From: DASUAS01 sp963841415
Lineage (GTDB): Bacteria; Actinomycetota; Acidimicrobiia; IMCC26256; DASPTH01
Direction of reading: 5' to 3'
DNA length: 64,000 nt
Assembly (NCBI GenBank): GCA_963841415.1
Contig: CAWJCN010000005.1
Location: 1 to 64,000, forward strand
Numbering within the stretch: the stretch's first letter is position 1; the number at the start of each line of letters is the position of its first letter. The position numbers and the translations under genes are program-made. Shown piece after piece: positions 46,614 through 55,371 of this stretch. The notes under the pieces are model-generated. The model worked only from the letters and a program-made list of their open reading frames with translations. It did not search any database and was not told the origin of the DNA.

Positions 46614-48862
46614 GCCGGTGATGTCGGACGGGCGCACCGGCACCCGGGTGAGCGGCTGGCTGCAGGCGGCTCGGATGGCCGCGACCACGGCCGGCGTCGA
46701 CGAGATGGTCGGCGGCTCGCCCACGCCCTTGGCGCCGAAAGGCGCGCCCGGCTCGGGCTCCTCGATCAGCGTCATCGCCACGTCGGGCGCGTCGAGCGCG
46801 GTGGGGATGAGGTAGTCGGTGAAGCTCGGATTGCGGACGACGCCGCCCTCGACCAGGAGCTCCTCCATCACCGCCAGGCCGATCCCCTGCGCGATGCCCC
46901 CCTCGATCTGGCCGACCACCTGTACCGGATTGAGGACCTTGCCCACGTCCTGCGCGGTGGCGAGGTGCACCACGCGCACGAGGCCGAGCTCGGCGTCGAC
47001 GTCGACGACCGCGCGGTGCGCGGCGCAGGCGAACGACACGTGCGCGTCGCCCTGGCCGTCAGCGGCGAGCGGGTGGGTCACCTGGTGGTGGTACTCCTCG
47101 GTGGCGTCGAACGTCTCACCCGGGAACAGTTCGGCCACCGGGAGGTCGACGGTGCCGTCGCGGCTGACGACGCGGCCGTCGACGATGTCGAGCTCGACCG
47201 GTGACTGGAAGTGCTCGTGGCCGACGCGAGCCAGGAGCTGCGCGCGCACCGCGCGGCATGCCTGTTCCACCGCGCCCCCCGACATCATCGTCTGCCGGCT
47301 GGCCGACGTGGACCCGGCCGAGCCGATCGACGTGTCCGCGGGTGCCACCAGCACATCGTCGACGCCCAGGATCGTGCGCGCAAACTGCTGCACCAGCGTG
47401 ACGAAGCCCTGCCCGACCTCGGCCGCCGCGCACACGACTGTGGCGACGCCGCCGGTGAGCGAGCAGCGGGCGGTGGAGAAGTCGTCGTAGCCCTCGGCGT
47501 ACATCAGGTTCTTGAAACCGACTGCGAAGCCGACGCCGCGGTGCACGTCGACGGCGTCGCTGGTGCGACCAGCACCGCCAGGACGCGCGAGCAGATCGTC
47601 GGGTGCAGGTGACGGCAACGGCATCGCCGCGCAGGCGCGGATGACCTCGGCGACGGGCAACGTGCCGGTGATGCGCTGGCCGGTCAGCAGCTCGTCGCCG
47701 GGCGCCGAGCGCGTTGCGGAGGCGCAGCTCGATCGGATCGACCCCGCAGGCCGCGGCCAGCAGGTCCATCTGCGCCTCGTGCGCGAACGCCACCTGCACC
47801 GCACCGAAGCCCCGCATCGCGCCGCACGGCGGGTTGTTGGTCCGCACGCCCAACGCCTCGACCAGCGCGTTCGGCACTCGGTACGGGCCCGCCGAGAAGC
47901 ACGCCGCGTTGGCGGTGACGTGGAACGACGACGAGCGGTACGCGCCGCCGTCGAGCACGATGCGCGTCTCGAAGCTCACCAACGTGCCGTCGAGGTCGGC
48001 ACTGTGCCGCATCCAGATCCGCGCCGGGTGACGGTGCACGTGCCCGAGGAACGACTCGCGCCGGGAGTACACCATCTTCACCGGTCGCCCCGTGCGCAGC
48101 GCGAGCAGGCACGAGTGGATGTGCAGGCTCACGTCCTCGCGCGCACCGAAAGCACCGCCCACCCCGCCGAGGGTGAGGCGCACGAGCCCCTCCGGGAGCC
48201 CGAGGCATTCGGCCACCTGCTCACGGTCGTTGTGCAGCCACTGCGTCGACACGACGAGGTCGACGCCGCCGTCGTCGGCGGGGATGGCGAGCCCGGCTTC
48301 GGGGCCCATGAACGCCTGGTCCTGCATCCCGACCTCGTACTCACCCTCGACGACCACAAGGCCGCGCGCGCCGGGGTCGCCGCGCCGGATGAGGAGCTCG
48401 CGGAAGACGTTCCCCTCGGGGTGGAGCGGGGCAGCGTCGATCGCGGCGTCGGGATCCGTGAGCGGTTCGAGCACGTCGTAGTGGACGACGATCGCGTCGC
48501 AGGCACGCCGCGCCGTGTCCGGGTGGTCGGCCGCGACGGCAGCAACCGGTTCGCCCGCGTAGCGCACGATGTCGTCCGCGAACACGGGCTGGTCGCGATG
48601 CTCGAGCCCGTACCGGTTGCGACCACCGAGGTCGGAGGCGGTGAGCACCGCGGCGACCCCGGGAATGGTCGAGCGCGGGACCGACGTCGATGCCGACGAT
48701 GCGCGCCCAGGGGTGCGGCGAGCGGAGGGTCTGGCCCCAGAGCATGCCGTCGGCCCAGAGGTCGCCGGCGAACGCGAACTCGCCGCGGACCTTCGGCACC
48801 GCGTCGGGGCGCGTCGCCGACTCGCCGACACGGCCGCGCGGTCGCTGCGTGACCACGCTCAC
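46521..48862 (-). pseudogene. Molybdenum hydroxylase large subunit (xanthine dehydrogenase family), two frameshifts
   Basis: Reading frame by frame gives a full-length molybdopterin subunit of about 780 residues: GMLWGQTLRSPHPWARI near the N-terminus, then after a shift near 48667 GGVGGAFGARED, NPPCGAMRGFGAVQ and VDPIELRLRNAL, and after a second shift near 47702 GDELLTGQRI, AAAEVGQGFVT and the catalytic-Glu segment GAKGVGEPPTISS. Each shift equals one extra base (or two missing). The GTG start at 48862 overlaps the Fe-S gene stop. The last 30 residues are encoded by the dispersed repeat. Either the gene is dead or the sequence has errors here; the substrate, perhaps a purine or heterocycle, is unknown. 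Confidence 0.8.
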
Positions 48863-49344
48863 GAGGTGGCCTCCAGCTCGTCGACGGCGCGGCGGACGGC
48901 GGCGAGCACCCGCCCGTACCCGGTGCACCGGCAGAGGTTGCCCGACACCGCCTCGCGCACCGCGAGGTCGTCGGGGGTCGGATCGCGCTCGAGCAGGTCG
49001 TGCACCGCCATGACCAGACCCGGCGTGCAGAACCCGCACTGCACCGCGCCCTCCTCGACGAACGCCCGCTGCACCGCGGTGAGGACGCCACGCTCGCCCG
49101 ACTGCAGCCCTTCGGGCGTGATCACCTCGCGGTCGACGACCGAGGCGGCCAGCACGAGGCACGAACACACCAGCGCGCCGTCGAGGAGCACCGAGCACGA
49201 GCCGCACTCCCCCTGTTCGCATCCCGCCTTGGCGCCGGGCAAGCCGAGCCGCTCGCGCAGCACGTAGAGCAGGCTCTCGCCGATCCACGCGTCGTGCACG
49301 TCCCGCGTCTCGCCGTTGACCCGGAGCGCGTAGCTCTCGTTCAT
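48859..49344 (-). CDS. Molybdenum hydroxylase 2Fe-2S subunit
   Basis: A 161-residue small subunit with both iron-sulfur clusters intact: plant-type ligands Cys42, Cys47, Cys50 and Cys62 (GCEQGECGSC...C) and the second cluster Cys103, Cys106, Cys138 and Cys140 (QCGFCTPG, LCRCTG). It carries electrons from the molybdenum site to the FAD subunit. The ATG overlaps the FAD gene stop (ATGA) and its stop overlaps the large-subunit GTG. Unlike both partners it has no frameshift. Confidence 0.93.
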   Translation of the reverse strand: MNESYALRVNGETRDVHDAWIGESLLYVLRERLGLPGAKAGCEQGECGSCSVLLDGALVCSCLVLAASVVDREVITPEGLQSGERGVLTAVQRAFVEEGAVQCGFCTPGLVMAVHDLLERDPTPDDLAVREAVSGNLCRCTGYGRVLAAVRRAVDELEATS

Positions 49345-50175
49345 GTCGCACACCTGCGGAGCGCACGTCGGGTCATGACGCCGACCGCGTGGCGGCGGTA
49401 CGCGGCGCGGCCGCGGTGGTCGTCGATGGGACGCGCCGCGTCGGCGACACGCGTCCCGAACTCCTCGGCAACGGAGTCGTCGCGCCAGTCGGGCTGCGTG
49501 GCGAGCCATGCGCACGCGTCGGGTGCCGCGAGCGCGGTCGGGCCCACCGATCCGAGCCCGACGCCGACGGTGTCGCGCGTCGCGGTCGACGACCATCGAC
49601 ACCGACGCCACTGCGATCACCATCGCGTTGCGCACTCCGACCTTCAGGTACTCCTGCGGACCACGCGCGACCGGGATCCGCACGTCGAGGATCAGCTCGC
49701 CGGGGGCGAGCGCGGTCGACTTGGGCCCACGAAGGAAGTCGCCGATCGGCAGCGCGCGCGTTCCTGAACGGCTGGCGAGCACCACCGTCGCGCCGAGGGC
49801 GACGAGCACGGGCAGGGTGTCACCGGCGGGCGACGCCGTCCCGAGGTTGCCCCCGATCGTGCCCGCGTTGCGGATCTGTGGCGATCCGACCGTGCGCGCC
49901 GCCTGGGCGAGCGCGGGCGCGAGGGTGGCGACGGCGTCGTCCATCAGCCCCGTGTACGTCACCGCCGCGCCGATCACGAGCTCGTCGCCCTCGCGGTGCA
50001 CCCTGCGCAGGTCGTCGACCCCGCCGAGGGCCACCACCGAGCCCGGCCGCCGCACGCCCTCGTTGACCTGCACCATCAGGTCGGTGCCGCCCGCCAGCAC
50101 GAGCCCGGCGGGTTCGTCCTCGAGCGCGGTCAACGCGTCGTCGAGCGAGGTCGGAACGGTGACGGTCACGGGCAT
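49341..50175 (-). pseudogene. Molybdenum hydroxylase FAD subunit, one frameshift
   Basis: The first two thirds read normally: MPVTVTVPTSLDDALTALE, LAGGTDLMVQV with the FAD-binding pattern, RNAGTIGGNLGTASPAGD and KVGVRNAMVIAVASVS. Near 49574-49582, in a run of alternating C and G, the frame shifts (one extra or two missing bases) and the end continues in another frame: GLGSVGPTALAAP, then RPIDDHRGRAAYRRHAV, the normal family ending. Combined length is about 278 residues, as expected. It would shuttle electrons from the Fe-S subunit to NAD or another acceptor. Decayed gene or local sequence error. Confidence 0.8.
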
Positions 50176-50267
50176 CAGGATCCACCCTTCCGCGGAATTC
50201 AACAAAATGTGTACGCGCGCGATGAACGCTCGGTGAACTGGCACGGCGAGCGACGGTGGGAAGGCGG

Positions 50268-50504
50268 TCAGTCGAGGCGGCTGACCTGCACCGAGACCCG
50301 GCTGGCGCCGGCCTCGAGCGCGGCGCGGATCGCAGCTTCGACCGCGGGCACCACGGTGGCGTCGTCGCCCTCGCCGGTGCTGCCGAACGGCCCGAACTCC
50401 ACGGAGAGTCCGTGGGCGGCGGCCGCGTCGACCGCAGCGAGCACGTGCGGCCCCGGCGCGCCGGGCACGAACGGCTCGACGGTGAATTCGACGCGCAAGC
50501 TCAC
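50268..50504 (-). CDS. Thiamine-binding-like protein (MTH1187/YqgV family)
   Basis: A 78-residue protein with the MTH1187/YkoF-like ferredoxin fold: RVEFTVEPFVPGAPGPHVLAAVDAAAAHGLSVEFGPFGSTGEGD, then VVPAVEAAIRAALEAGASRVSVQVS. Members form tetramers and bind thiamine or a pyrimidine-like ligand. The GTG start is preceded by TAGGGT at 8 nt. It is divergent from the hydantoinase with 19 nt between, and upstream of the molybdenum hydroxylase on its strand, so it may sense or carry a heterocyclic ligand for this region. Confidence 0.82.
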   Translation of the reverse strand: MSLRVEFTVEPFVPGAPGPHVLAAVDAAAAHGLSVEFGPFGSTGEGDDATVVPAVEAAIRAALEAGASRVSVQVSRLD

Positions 50505-50512
50505 GACACGTC

Positions 50513-50518
50513 ACCCTA
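50513..50518 (-). promoter_or_regulatory. Leaderless-type -10 element (thiamine-binding-like gene)
   Basis: TAGGGT, then 8 nt to the GTG at 50504. Confidence 0.45.
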
Positions 50519-50523
50519 ACCGC

Positions 50524-51903
50524 GTGCTTCTCGCGAATGGCGTCGTGGTCGATGTCGACGGCGAGCGACGCGCCGCGGTGCGCGTCGGCCGCGACGGCCG
50601 CATCGCCGAGGTGGGCGACGCGCTCGCGCCGCGCGACGGCGAGACGGTCGTCGACTGCACCGGGTGTCTCGTCGTCCCCGGCGGGATCGACGTGCACACG
50701 CACCTCCACCTTCCGGTGGGTGCGGTGCACGTGAGCGACGACTTCGCATCCGGCACCCGCGCCGCCGCCATCGGCGGCACGACCACGGTGGTCGACTACG
50801 TGACGGCCTACCGGGGTGAGGATCCGCTCGCAGCGTTGGCGACGTGGCGGCGCCTCGCTGAACCCGCGTGCGTCGATTACGGGCTGCACATGACGTTCAC
50901 CGAACGCGTCCCGGAGCGCGTCATCGCCGACTGCGTCGACGCCGGCGTCACGTCGTTCAAGCTCTACATGGCGTACCCAGAACTGCTCCAGGTCGACGAC
51001 GACGTGATCGTCGACGTGATGCTGGCGACGACGCGCCACGGCGGTCTCGTCACCTTGCACTGCGAGAACGGGGGCGCCATCGAGGCGCTGCGGCGTCGAG
51101 CCCTGGCCGAGGGGCGCACCGGGGTGCTCGAGCACGCCCAGACCCGACCCGCGATCCTCGAGGCCGAGGCGGTGCAACGCGCCGCGTCGTTGGCCGAGGT
51201 CGCGGGTGCGTCGGTGTACCTGGTCCACCTGTCGTCGGCACCTGCGCTGGCCGCGGTGCGCGACGCACGCGAGCGGGGCGTCGACGTGTACGCGGAGACG
51301 TGCCCGCAGTACCTCTACCTCGACACCGCGCGCCTCGCCGGGCCCGATGGCGAGCTGTTCGTGTGCACGCCGCCGTTGCGGGACCCGTGGCACGCGGAGG
51401 AGCTCTGGCACGGCATGGCGACCGGCGCGGTGCACACCGTCGCCACCGACCACTGTCCGTTCACCGTGGCCGACCGCCGCGCCGGCACGCGCGCCCGCGC
51501 CGACGGGTGGGCCGACTTCACCGAGATCCCCGGCGGACTCCCCGGCATCGAGACGCGTCTCGGTCTGGTGTGGGAAGGCGTGGTCGCCGGGCGGATCACC
51601 ACCGCCGACTGGGTGCGGTTGTGCGCGGAGGCTCCGGCGCGCACGTTTGGGCTGTGGCCCGCCAAGGGGAGCCTGCGGGTCGGTGCCGACGCCGACGTCG
51701 TGGTGTGGAACCCGCAACGCCGTCAGTCGCTGGCGGCGAGCGCGCTGCACATGAACGTCGACCACTCACCCTACGAGGAGGTCACGGTCGCCGGCTGGCC
51801 CGATCTCGTGCTCGCGCGCGGCGACGTCGTCGCGCGCGACGGCGCGTTCGTCGGCGAACCCGCGCGTGGTCGCTACGTGGCGCGCACTCCCTCGCTCGGC
51901 TGA
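50524..51903 (+). CDS. Dihydropyrimidinase/D-hydantoinase-like amidohydrolase
   Basis: A 459-residue cyclic-amide hydrolase. All metal ligands are recognisable: His58 and His60 (DVHTHLHLP), Lys146 (SFKLYMAY, expected to be carboxylated), His179 (TLHCENG), His235 (VYLVHLSS) and Asp309 (VATDHCPF). It opens hydantoins or dihydropyrimidines to N-carbamoyl acids, which the two carbamoylases at 44.4-46.5 kb could then cleave. The start is the GTG at 50524; an open frame upstream belongs to antisense sequence. Divergent from the thiamine-binding-like gene and alone on its strand. Confidence 0.92.
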   Translation: MLLANGVVVDVDGERRAAVRVGRDGRIAEVGDALAPRDGETVVDCTGCLVVPGGIDVHTHLHLPVGAVHVSDDFASGTRAAAIGGTTTVVDYVTAYRGEDPLAALATWRRLAEPACVDYGLHMTFTERVPERVIADCVDAGVTSFKLYMAYPELLQVDDDVIVDVMLATTRHGGLVTLHCENGGAIEALRRRALAEGRTGVLEHAQTRPAILEAEAVQRAASLAEVAGASVYLVHLSSAPALAAVRDARERGVDVYAETCPQYLYLDTARLAGPDGELFVCTPPLRDPWHAEELWHGMATGAVHTVATDHCPFTVADRRAGTRARADGWADFTEIPGGLPGIETRLGLVWEGVVAGRITTADWVRLCAEAPARTFGLWPAKGSLRVGADADVVVWNPQRRQSLAASALHMNVDHSPYEEVTVAGWPDLVLARGDVVARDGAFVGEPARGRYVARTPSLG

Positions 51904-51930
51904 GCGCACCACGGCGGGACGACGGGCAAC

Positions 51931-52791
51931 TCAGCCGACGGGCTCGTACTTCCAGTCGGGGAGCAAGCCGAGGTCGGAGCAGAGCTTCGGGGCGAAGATC
52001 CACTTGCCGAGGAACCGGTCGGCGCCCGGGTCACTGGCGAGCCAGGCCACGACCTTCCCCGTGGCCTCGGCCGGCTCGCTCCCGTATCCGGCCGAGTACT
52101 CGTCGTGCGCCTTGATCGCCTTGCGGGCTTCGGTGACGACGTTGCCGGGGTCGACGTTGAACGCCTTGATCCCAGCGCCCAGGTACTCGGCGTTGATGCC
52201 GCCGGCGACCCGTGCGAACGCCGCCTTCGACCCCGAGTAGAGGATGCCCCAGCCGCCCTCGCCCGGCGGGGCCTGGGGGTCGAGCCGGGCCGAGCCGGAC
52301 ACCATGTTGACGATCGTGCCCCGTCCCCGCTCGAGCATGTGGGGCAGGGCGGTCTGGATCAACAGCACCTGGTGCACGAAGTTGCCCGTGAACATGTCGA
52401 GCATCGACTCGGGCGTGAGATCCGCGACGCGGTCGAGGGTGCCGACGCCCTTGTAGATGGCGTTGTTGAAGAGCACGTCGATCCTGCCCCACTCCCCGAG
52501 CACGGTGGCGGGGAGCGCGCGGACCGCGTCGCGATCGAGGAGGTCCATCGGCACGATCAAGGCGCGCCGACCCCGCGCTTCGATCTCCTCGGCGGTGCGC
52601 TCGAGGCTGCCCGGCACCACGAGGCTGCTGCGATCCTGGCGCACCGAGGTCGCGTCGGACGCACCGTCGCCCTCCTTGACGGTGCGGGCGCTCACGACGA
52701 CGTCGAACCCGGCATCGGCCAGCGCGAGCGCGCCGGCGCGTCCGATGCCGCGACTCGCCCCGGTGACGATGGCAACCGGCGTGTCGGTCAT
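51931..52791 (-). CDS. SDR-family oxidoreductase with an inserted segment
   Basis: A 286-residue SDR: TGASRGIGRAGALAL (about 10-24), then an unusual polar insertion DGASDATSVRQDRSSLVVPGS (about 43-63), FNNAIYKG (about 109-116, Ala-Ile instead of NNAG), MVSGSARL with Ser, and ILYSGSKAAF with Tyr and Lys. The insertion between strand 2 and helix 3 is seen in a mycobacterial SDR subgroup of unknown substrate. Convergent with the hydantoinase. The ATG has a GGGGACAG-like site upstream. Confidence 0.83.
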   Translation of the reverse strand: MTDTPVAIVTGASRGIGRAGALALADAGFDVVVSARTVKEGDGASDATSVRQDRSSLVVPGSLERTAEEIEARGRRALIVPMDLLDRDAVRALPATVLGEWGRIDVLFNNAIYKGVGTLDRVADLTPESMLDMFTGNFVHQVLLIQTALPHMLERGRGTIVNMVSGSARLDPQAPPGEGGWGILYSGSKAAFARVAGGINAEYLGAGIKAFNVDPGNVVTEARKAIKAHDEYSAGYGSEPAEATGKVVAWLASDPGADRFLGKWIFAPKLCSDLGLLPDWKYEPVG

Positions 52792-52881
52792 GGCTGTCCC
52801 CTCTCTGACTCATCGCCGGGTTTCGGTCGCACTCTTCCCGGGAGACGGGTGGTCGTGACCGGTGCGTGCCGATCGGGACGT

Positions 52882-52887
52882 TACCCT
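52882..52887 (+). promoter_or_regulatory. Leaderless-type -10 element (small membrane protein 52895)
   Basis: TACCCT, then 7 nt to the ATG at 52895. Confidence 0.45.
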
Positions 52888-52894
52888 TCCGCAC

Positions 52895-53056
52895 ATGTAC
52901 ATCGGATTGGGAGTGTTCGCCGTCCTCGCCATCGTGTGCGTGTTCGCGGGAGCCGCCGCGATGAAGCGCCGCCGCGAGTACGGCGAGAGCGACGGCGAGG
53001 GCGAGGGCGAGATGGGCGAAGCCGAGTTTCGCAAGTATGAGGGCTTCGACGAGTAG
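52895..53056 (+). CDS. Small single-pass membrane protein with acidic tail
   Basis: A 53-residue protein: an N-terminal hydrophobic helix (MYIGLGVFAVLAIVCVFAG), a basic stop-transfer segment (MKRRREYG) and an acidic Gly/Glu-rich cytoplasmic tail (SDGEGEGEMGEAEF). The TACCCT element 7 nt upstream selects the ATG at 52895 over the earlier in-frame start. Family unknown. It is convergent with the SnoaL-like gene, 12 nt away. Confidence 0.6.
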   Translation: MYIGLGVFAVLAIVCVFAGAAAMKRRREYGESDGEGEGEMGEAEFRKYEGFDE

Positions 53057-53068
53057 TCGCCGCGGCTG

Positions 53069-53536
53069 TCAGTCCCTCACCGCCGCCATCGAGGCCACGA
53101 GCAGCGCCTCGTTCTCCTGGTACGTCAGGGTCAACGTGACGGCGTTCAGCCGCCAGCCCTCGGGAGTTCGCACGGCGACGTCGTCGTAGAAGCCGACGAC
53201 CAGCCAGCAGTTCGGTCCGCCGGCCGCGACCTCGGGGGGAGCCCAGTGCTCGGCGCGGACGTGGGCCCGGATGGTCGCGCGATCCCCGTCGACGGCGATC
53301 CGATGGTTGGTGATCGAGTGGTGGGTCGCCGTCCAACCGGCGAACACCCGCTGCGTTTGCTGACACCAGGCGTCGCGGCTGAGCGTCGTGACCGGTGTGC
53401 CGAGCGAGCTGAAGTCGCAGATGAACTCGTCGCAGAACACCGACCGCGGCAGCTCGTCCCAGTTCTTGGTGTCTGGCACGTTGGCGTAGCGGCTCATGAG
53501 CTCCACAAGCTCGTCACGGTCATGTTCTTCGGTCAT
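53069..53536 (-). CDS. SnoaL/NTF2-like protein
   Basis: A 155-residue NTF2-fold protein of the SnoaL_4 type: RDELVELMSRYANVPDTKNWDEL (about 6-28), FICDFSSLGTPVTTLSRDAWCQQ, THHSITNHRIAVDGDRATIRAHVRAEHW (about 70-97) and the closing VGFYDDVAVRTPEGWRLNAVTL. The HH-N-H pattern is shared with scytalone-dehydratase-like and hydroxysteroid-related members. Catalysis or ligand binding of a small hydrophobic molecule is likely, substrate unknown. A ribosome binding site (ACGGAGGA) precedes the ATG. Confidence 0.8.
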   Translation of the reverse strand: MTEEHDRDELVELMSRYANVPDTKNWDELPRSVFCDEFICDFSSLGTPVTTLSRDAWCQQTQRVFAGWTATHHSITNHRIAVDGDRATIRAHVRAEHWAPPEVAAGGPNCWLVVGFYDDVAVRTPEGWRLNAVTLTLTYQENEALLVASMAAVRD

Positions 53537-53619
53537 CGCGTCCTCCGTCGCTCCCCGGGCCGTTCCTCACCGCCAGCCATCTTGCCCTCACGGAGAAACG
53601 GGTGATGGGCGAGCGGCCG

Positions 53620-53868
53620 CTACGGCGCGGTCGGGTTCGGGGCGAGATCGACGTCGAGCGTCTGCGGCACCCGATGGTCGACGAGATGCAGACGGCCGCT
53701 CATGTAGACCAAGACGTCGCCATCGCGTAGCCCGCTCGGCACGTCGGGCATGTGCTCCGCAGCGACGTCGGTTTCCAATGGCAGTTGGCGGGCCTGACCG
53801 GAGAATGGCCCGTGGGTCCAGAGGACAGCCAGAGACTCGGGGAGAGGCGAATCGAGGCCATCGCTCAT
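53620..53868 (-). CDS. Small unknown protein, tandem paralogue A
   Basis: An 82-residue protein of no family I know. Its C-terminal half, GLRDGDVLVYMSGRLHLVDHRVPQTLDVDL (about 46-75), is clearly related to the same region of the neighbour at 53903-54088 (LRNGDVLIYMSGRLLVVDHLVPEAFDVDL). The start at ATG 53868 (MSDGLDSPLPES) gives a Ser/Pro-rich N-terminus; a later start is possible. No signal peptide or membrane helix. It lies second in the pair on the minus strand. Confidence 0.6.
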   Translation of the reverse strand: MSDGLDSPLPESLAVLWTHGPFSGQARQLPLETDVAAEHMPDVPSGLRDGDVLVYMSGRLHLVDHRVPQTLDVDLAPNPTAP

Positions 53869-53902
53869 CTCGGGAGAGTGCCTGATCGAAAGTGTGCAGC
53901 AG

Positions 53903-54088
53903 CTACCGCGCGGCGCGCGCCGCGGCGTCGTCGGCGTGCAATTCGACGAGATCGACGTCGAACGCCTCGGGCACCAGATGATCCACGACGAGGAGTCGTC
54001 CACTCATGTAGATCAACACGTCGCCGTTGCGTAGTTCACCCGGCGCGACGGGATGCTGTTCCGCATTCATGTCGGTGCCCAAAGCCAT
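53903..54088 (-). CDS. Small unknown protein, tandem paralogue B
   Basis: A 61-residue protein, paralogous to the gene 34 nt downstream. The shared core is GDVLIYMSGRLLVVDHLVPEAFDVDL, a strand-rich block. The similarity continues upstream of the ATG at 54088 into in-frame codons (HSRQAHRMALGTDMNAE against FSGQARQLPLETDVAAE in the neighbour), but no start codon is available there, so this copy seems to have lost its original beginning. It ends with ELHADDAAARAAR. Function unknown; a small adaptor or antidote-like protein would be pure guesswork. Confidence 0.5.
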   Translation of the reverse strand: MALGTDMNAEQHPVAPGELRNGDVLIYMSGRLLVVDHLVPEAFDVDLVELHADDAAARAAR

Positions 54089-54336
54089 GCGGTGAGCCTG
54101 TCGAGAGTGATGCCCGTTGTCCAGCGGCGGCGCGTGGAATTGGGGATACCCGAATCAAAGCTTTCGCCCGTTCAGGGAGAGCCAAGGTGTGATGAGGGCG
54201 CCTGGACCCTTCGGGTCACCGAGGTGTTCCGCCGCGAACCTCACCGTTGGATGGCGGACGGCGGCGGATCCGATGGCCATCGCTACCGTGCGGGCACTTG
54301 CACGCGCGGTCTCTTTGCTCAGCGCGCGGCGCGCAC
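54089..54336 (+). other. Region with a possible SnoaL-like gene remnant
   Basis: No intact gene. On the plus strand, codons around 54208-54261 read WTLRVTEVFRREPHRWM, which resembles the last strand of SnoaL/DUF4440-like proteins, but the expected residues before and after are missing. I treat it as a possible remnant only. Confidence 0.25.
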
Positions 54337-54587
54337 CTACAACGCGGAGCTGCAGTTGGATGGCGTGTCCTCGCCGTTCCAGCCGCGCCAGAGCTCGGAG
54401 TGGGTGTCGTGACCCAAGGCATCGCTGAGCATGTTCAGCACGTCGACGAGCAGCGTCCCCGCCCAGTGCTTTGCTCACGAATGTCGGCTGCTCGACGCAG
54501 TGCTTCCTTCATCAGCCACTCGGCGTCCCCGACGTGCTGCTTGTACGCCATGCTGTAGTGATCCCAGCCACACGTCTCGTAGTGCAT
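54337..54587 (-). pseudogene. Broken unknown ORF, one frameshift
   Basis: From ATG 54587 one frame gives MHYETCGWDHYSMAYKQH and GDAEWLMKEALRRAADIREQ; the frame then meets a nonsense stretch, but two bases on, another frame continues plausibly as HWAGTLLVDVLNMLSDALGHDTHSELWRGWN and ends at 54337. Together they form about 80 residues rich in Trp, His and helix-forming residues, with protein-like composition in both parts and none in the alternatives. No family is recognised. A real -1/+2 shift at the CAAAGCAC stretch or a sequence error is needed to join them. Confidence 0.4.
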
Positions 54588-54638
54588 CGCTACGTGCTGG
54601 CCGGATACGCGACCGTGCGGCAGGTTCTGGCGCTTGGC

Positions 54639-55232
54639 CTAGCGAGAGAGAGCTGAGAAGTCGCCTGCCGTTGGTGGATTGTCGATCAGGCTCGTTGGAA
54701 CCCGGCCGCTTGCGATCGCGGTGCCGATCGGGATGAATGCGGGCTGCCCCCCGTCCGTACTTTCAAAGCCCGCGAGGGCACCGTCAGTGCCGAACACCGG
54801 CAGTGGCGGGCTGAGCACACCACCGACGGGAAACCCGGCGTGCGCCTGGTACACGGCGAGAGCCTTTCCAATGTCGAGGTCGGGAAACAACAGTTCTCGC
54901 GGGATGCATCCAGGTAGTGGGTTTGGTGCTCGTACGTCGATGACCTCGATCCACCTCGGCATGAGGGACTCGATCGGCCGTCCGTGCGAATCTTGCGGCG
55001 GCTTGTCGCGCGAGTACCCACATTCATCTGCGAGAGAGACGTCTGCGCTTGCTCGTTCGCGCTGCGCTTCCGTCACATGAGGTCCAGCGAGGGTCGTGGG
55101 TGTACGAGGTATCGATGCTTGATGCGTACGTCCGTCGTTCGGCAGATTGATGACGATGACCAGGAGCACCAAGACGCCGAGCAGGATCGGAAGCACCGCG
55201 ATGCGATGGGTATCTCGACCCTCAGAGCGCAT
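54639..55232 (-). CDS. Membrane-anchored unknown protein
   Basis: A 197-residue protein with one N-terminal transmembrane helix (IAVLPILLGVLVLLVIVINLP, about 11-31) preceded by basic residues, so the rest is probably outside. The exported part is Pro-rich (LMPRWIEVIDVRAPNPLPGCIPRELLFPDLD; GGVLSPPLPVFGTDG) with two Cys and no known domain. TACGGT 6 nt before the ATG suggests a leaderless mRNA. It lies in the lower-GC pocket (about 57-62% in lines counted) and has no recognisable relatives, which fits recent gain. Confidence 0.55.
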   Translation of the reverse strand: MRSEGRDTHRIAVLPILLGVLVLLVIVINLPNDGRTHQASIPRTPTTLAGPHVTEAQRERASADVSLADECGYSRDKPPQDSHGRPIESLMPRWIEVIDVRAPNPLPGCIPRELLFPDLDIGKALAVYQAHAGFPVGGVLSPPLPVFGTDGALAGFESTDGGQPAFIPIGTAIASGRVPTSLIDNPPTAGDFSALSR

Positions 55233-55238
55233 CTGTCA

Positions 55239-55244
55239 ACCGTA
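55239..55244 (-). promoter_or_regulatory. Leaderless-type -10 element (membrane-anchored unknown)
   Basis: TACGGT, then 6 nt to the ATG at 55232. Confidence 0.45.
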
Positions 55245-55358
55245 CGGTGCCGAAGCAACCTCACCGGGCATCGGGCCATAGCCGCTCTCTCACGCCAGAT
55301 TGCGTTGATGGTGCGATGCAAGTCGAGCGGCAGATCTGGCGCGCCTTCTCGACCCCGG

Positions 55359-55364
55359 TACGGT
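55359..55364 (+). promoter_or_regulatory. Leaderless-type -10 element (deaminase)
   Basis: TACGGT, then 7 nt to the GTG at 55372. Confidence 0.5.
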
Positions 55365-55371
55365 TGAAGTC

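Noticed and set aside
49996..50523. Upstream extension of the hydantoinase frame
   Set aside because: It overlaps the FAD-subunit and thiamine-binding-like genes on the other strand, and the hydantoinase domain begins at 50524.
54089..54336. SnoaL-like gene on the plus strand
   Set aside because: Only one strand motif (LRVTEVFRRE) is convincing; kept as a possible remnant and not called as a gene.
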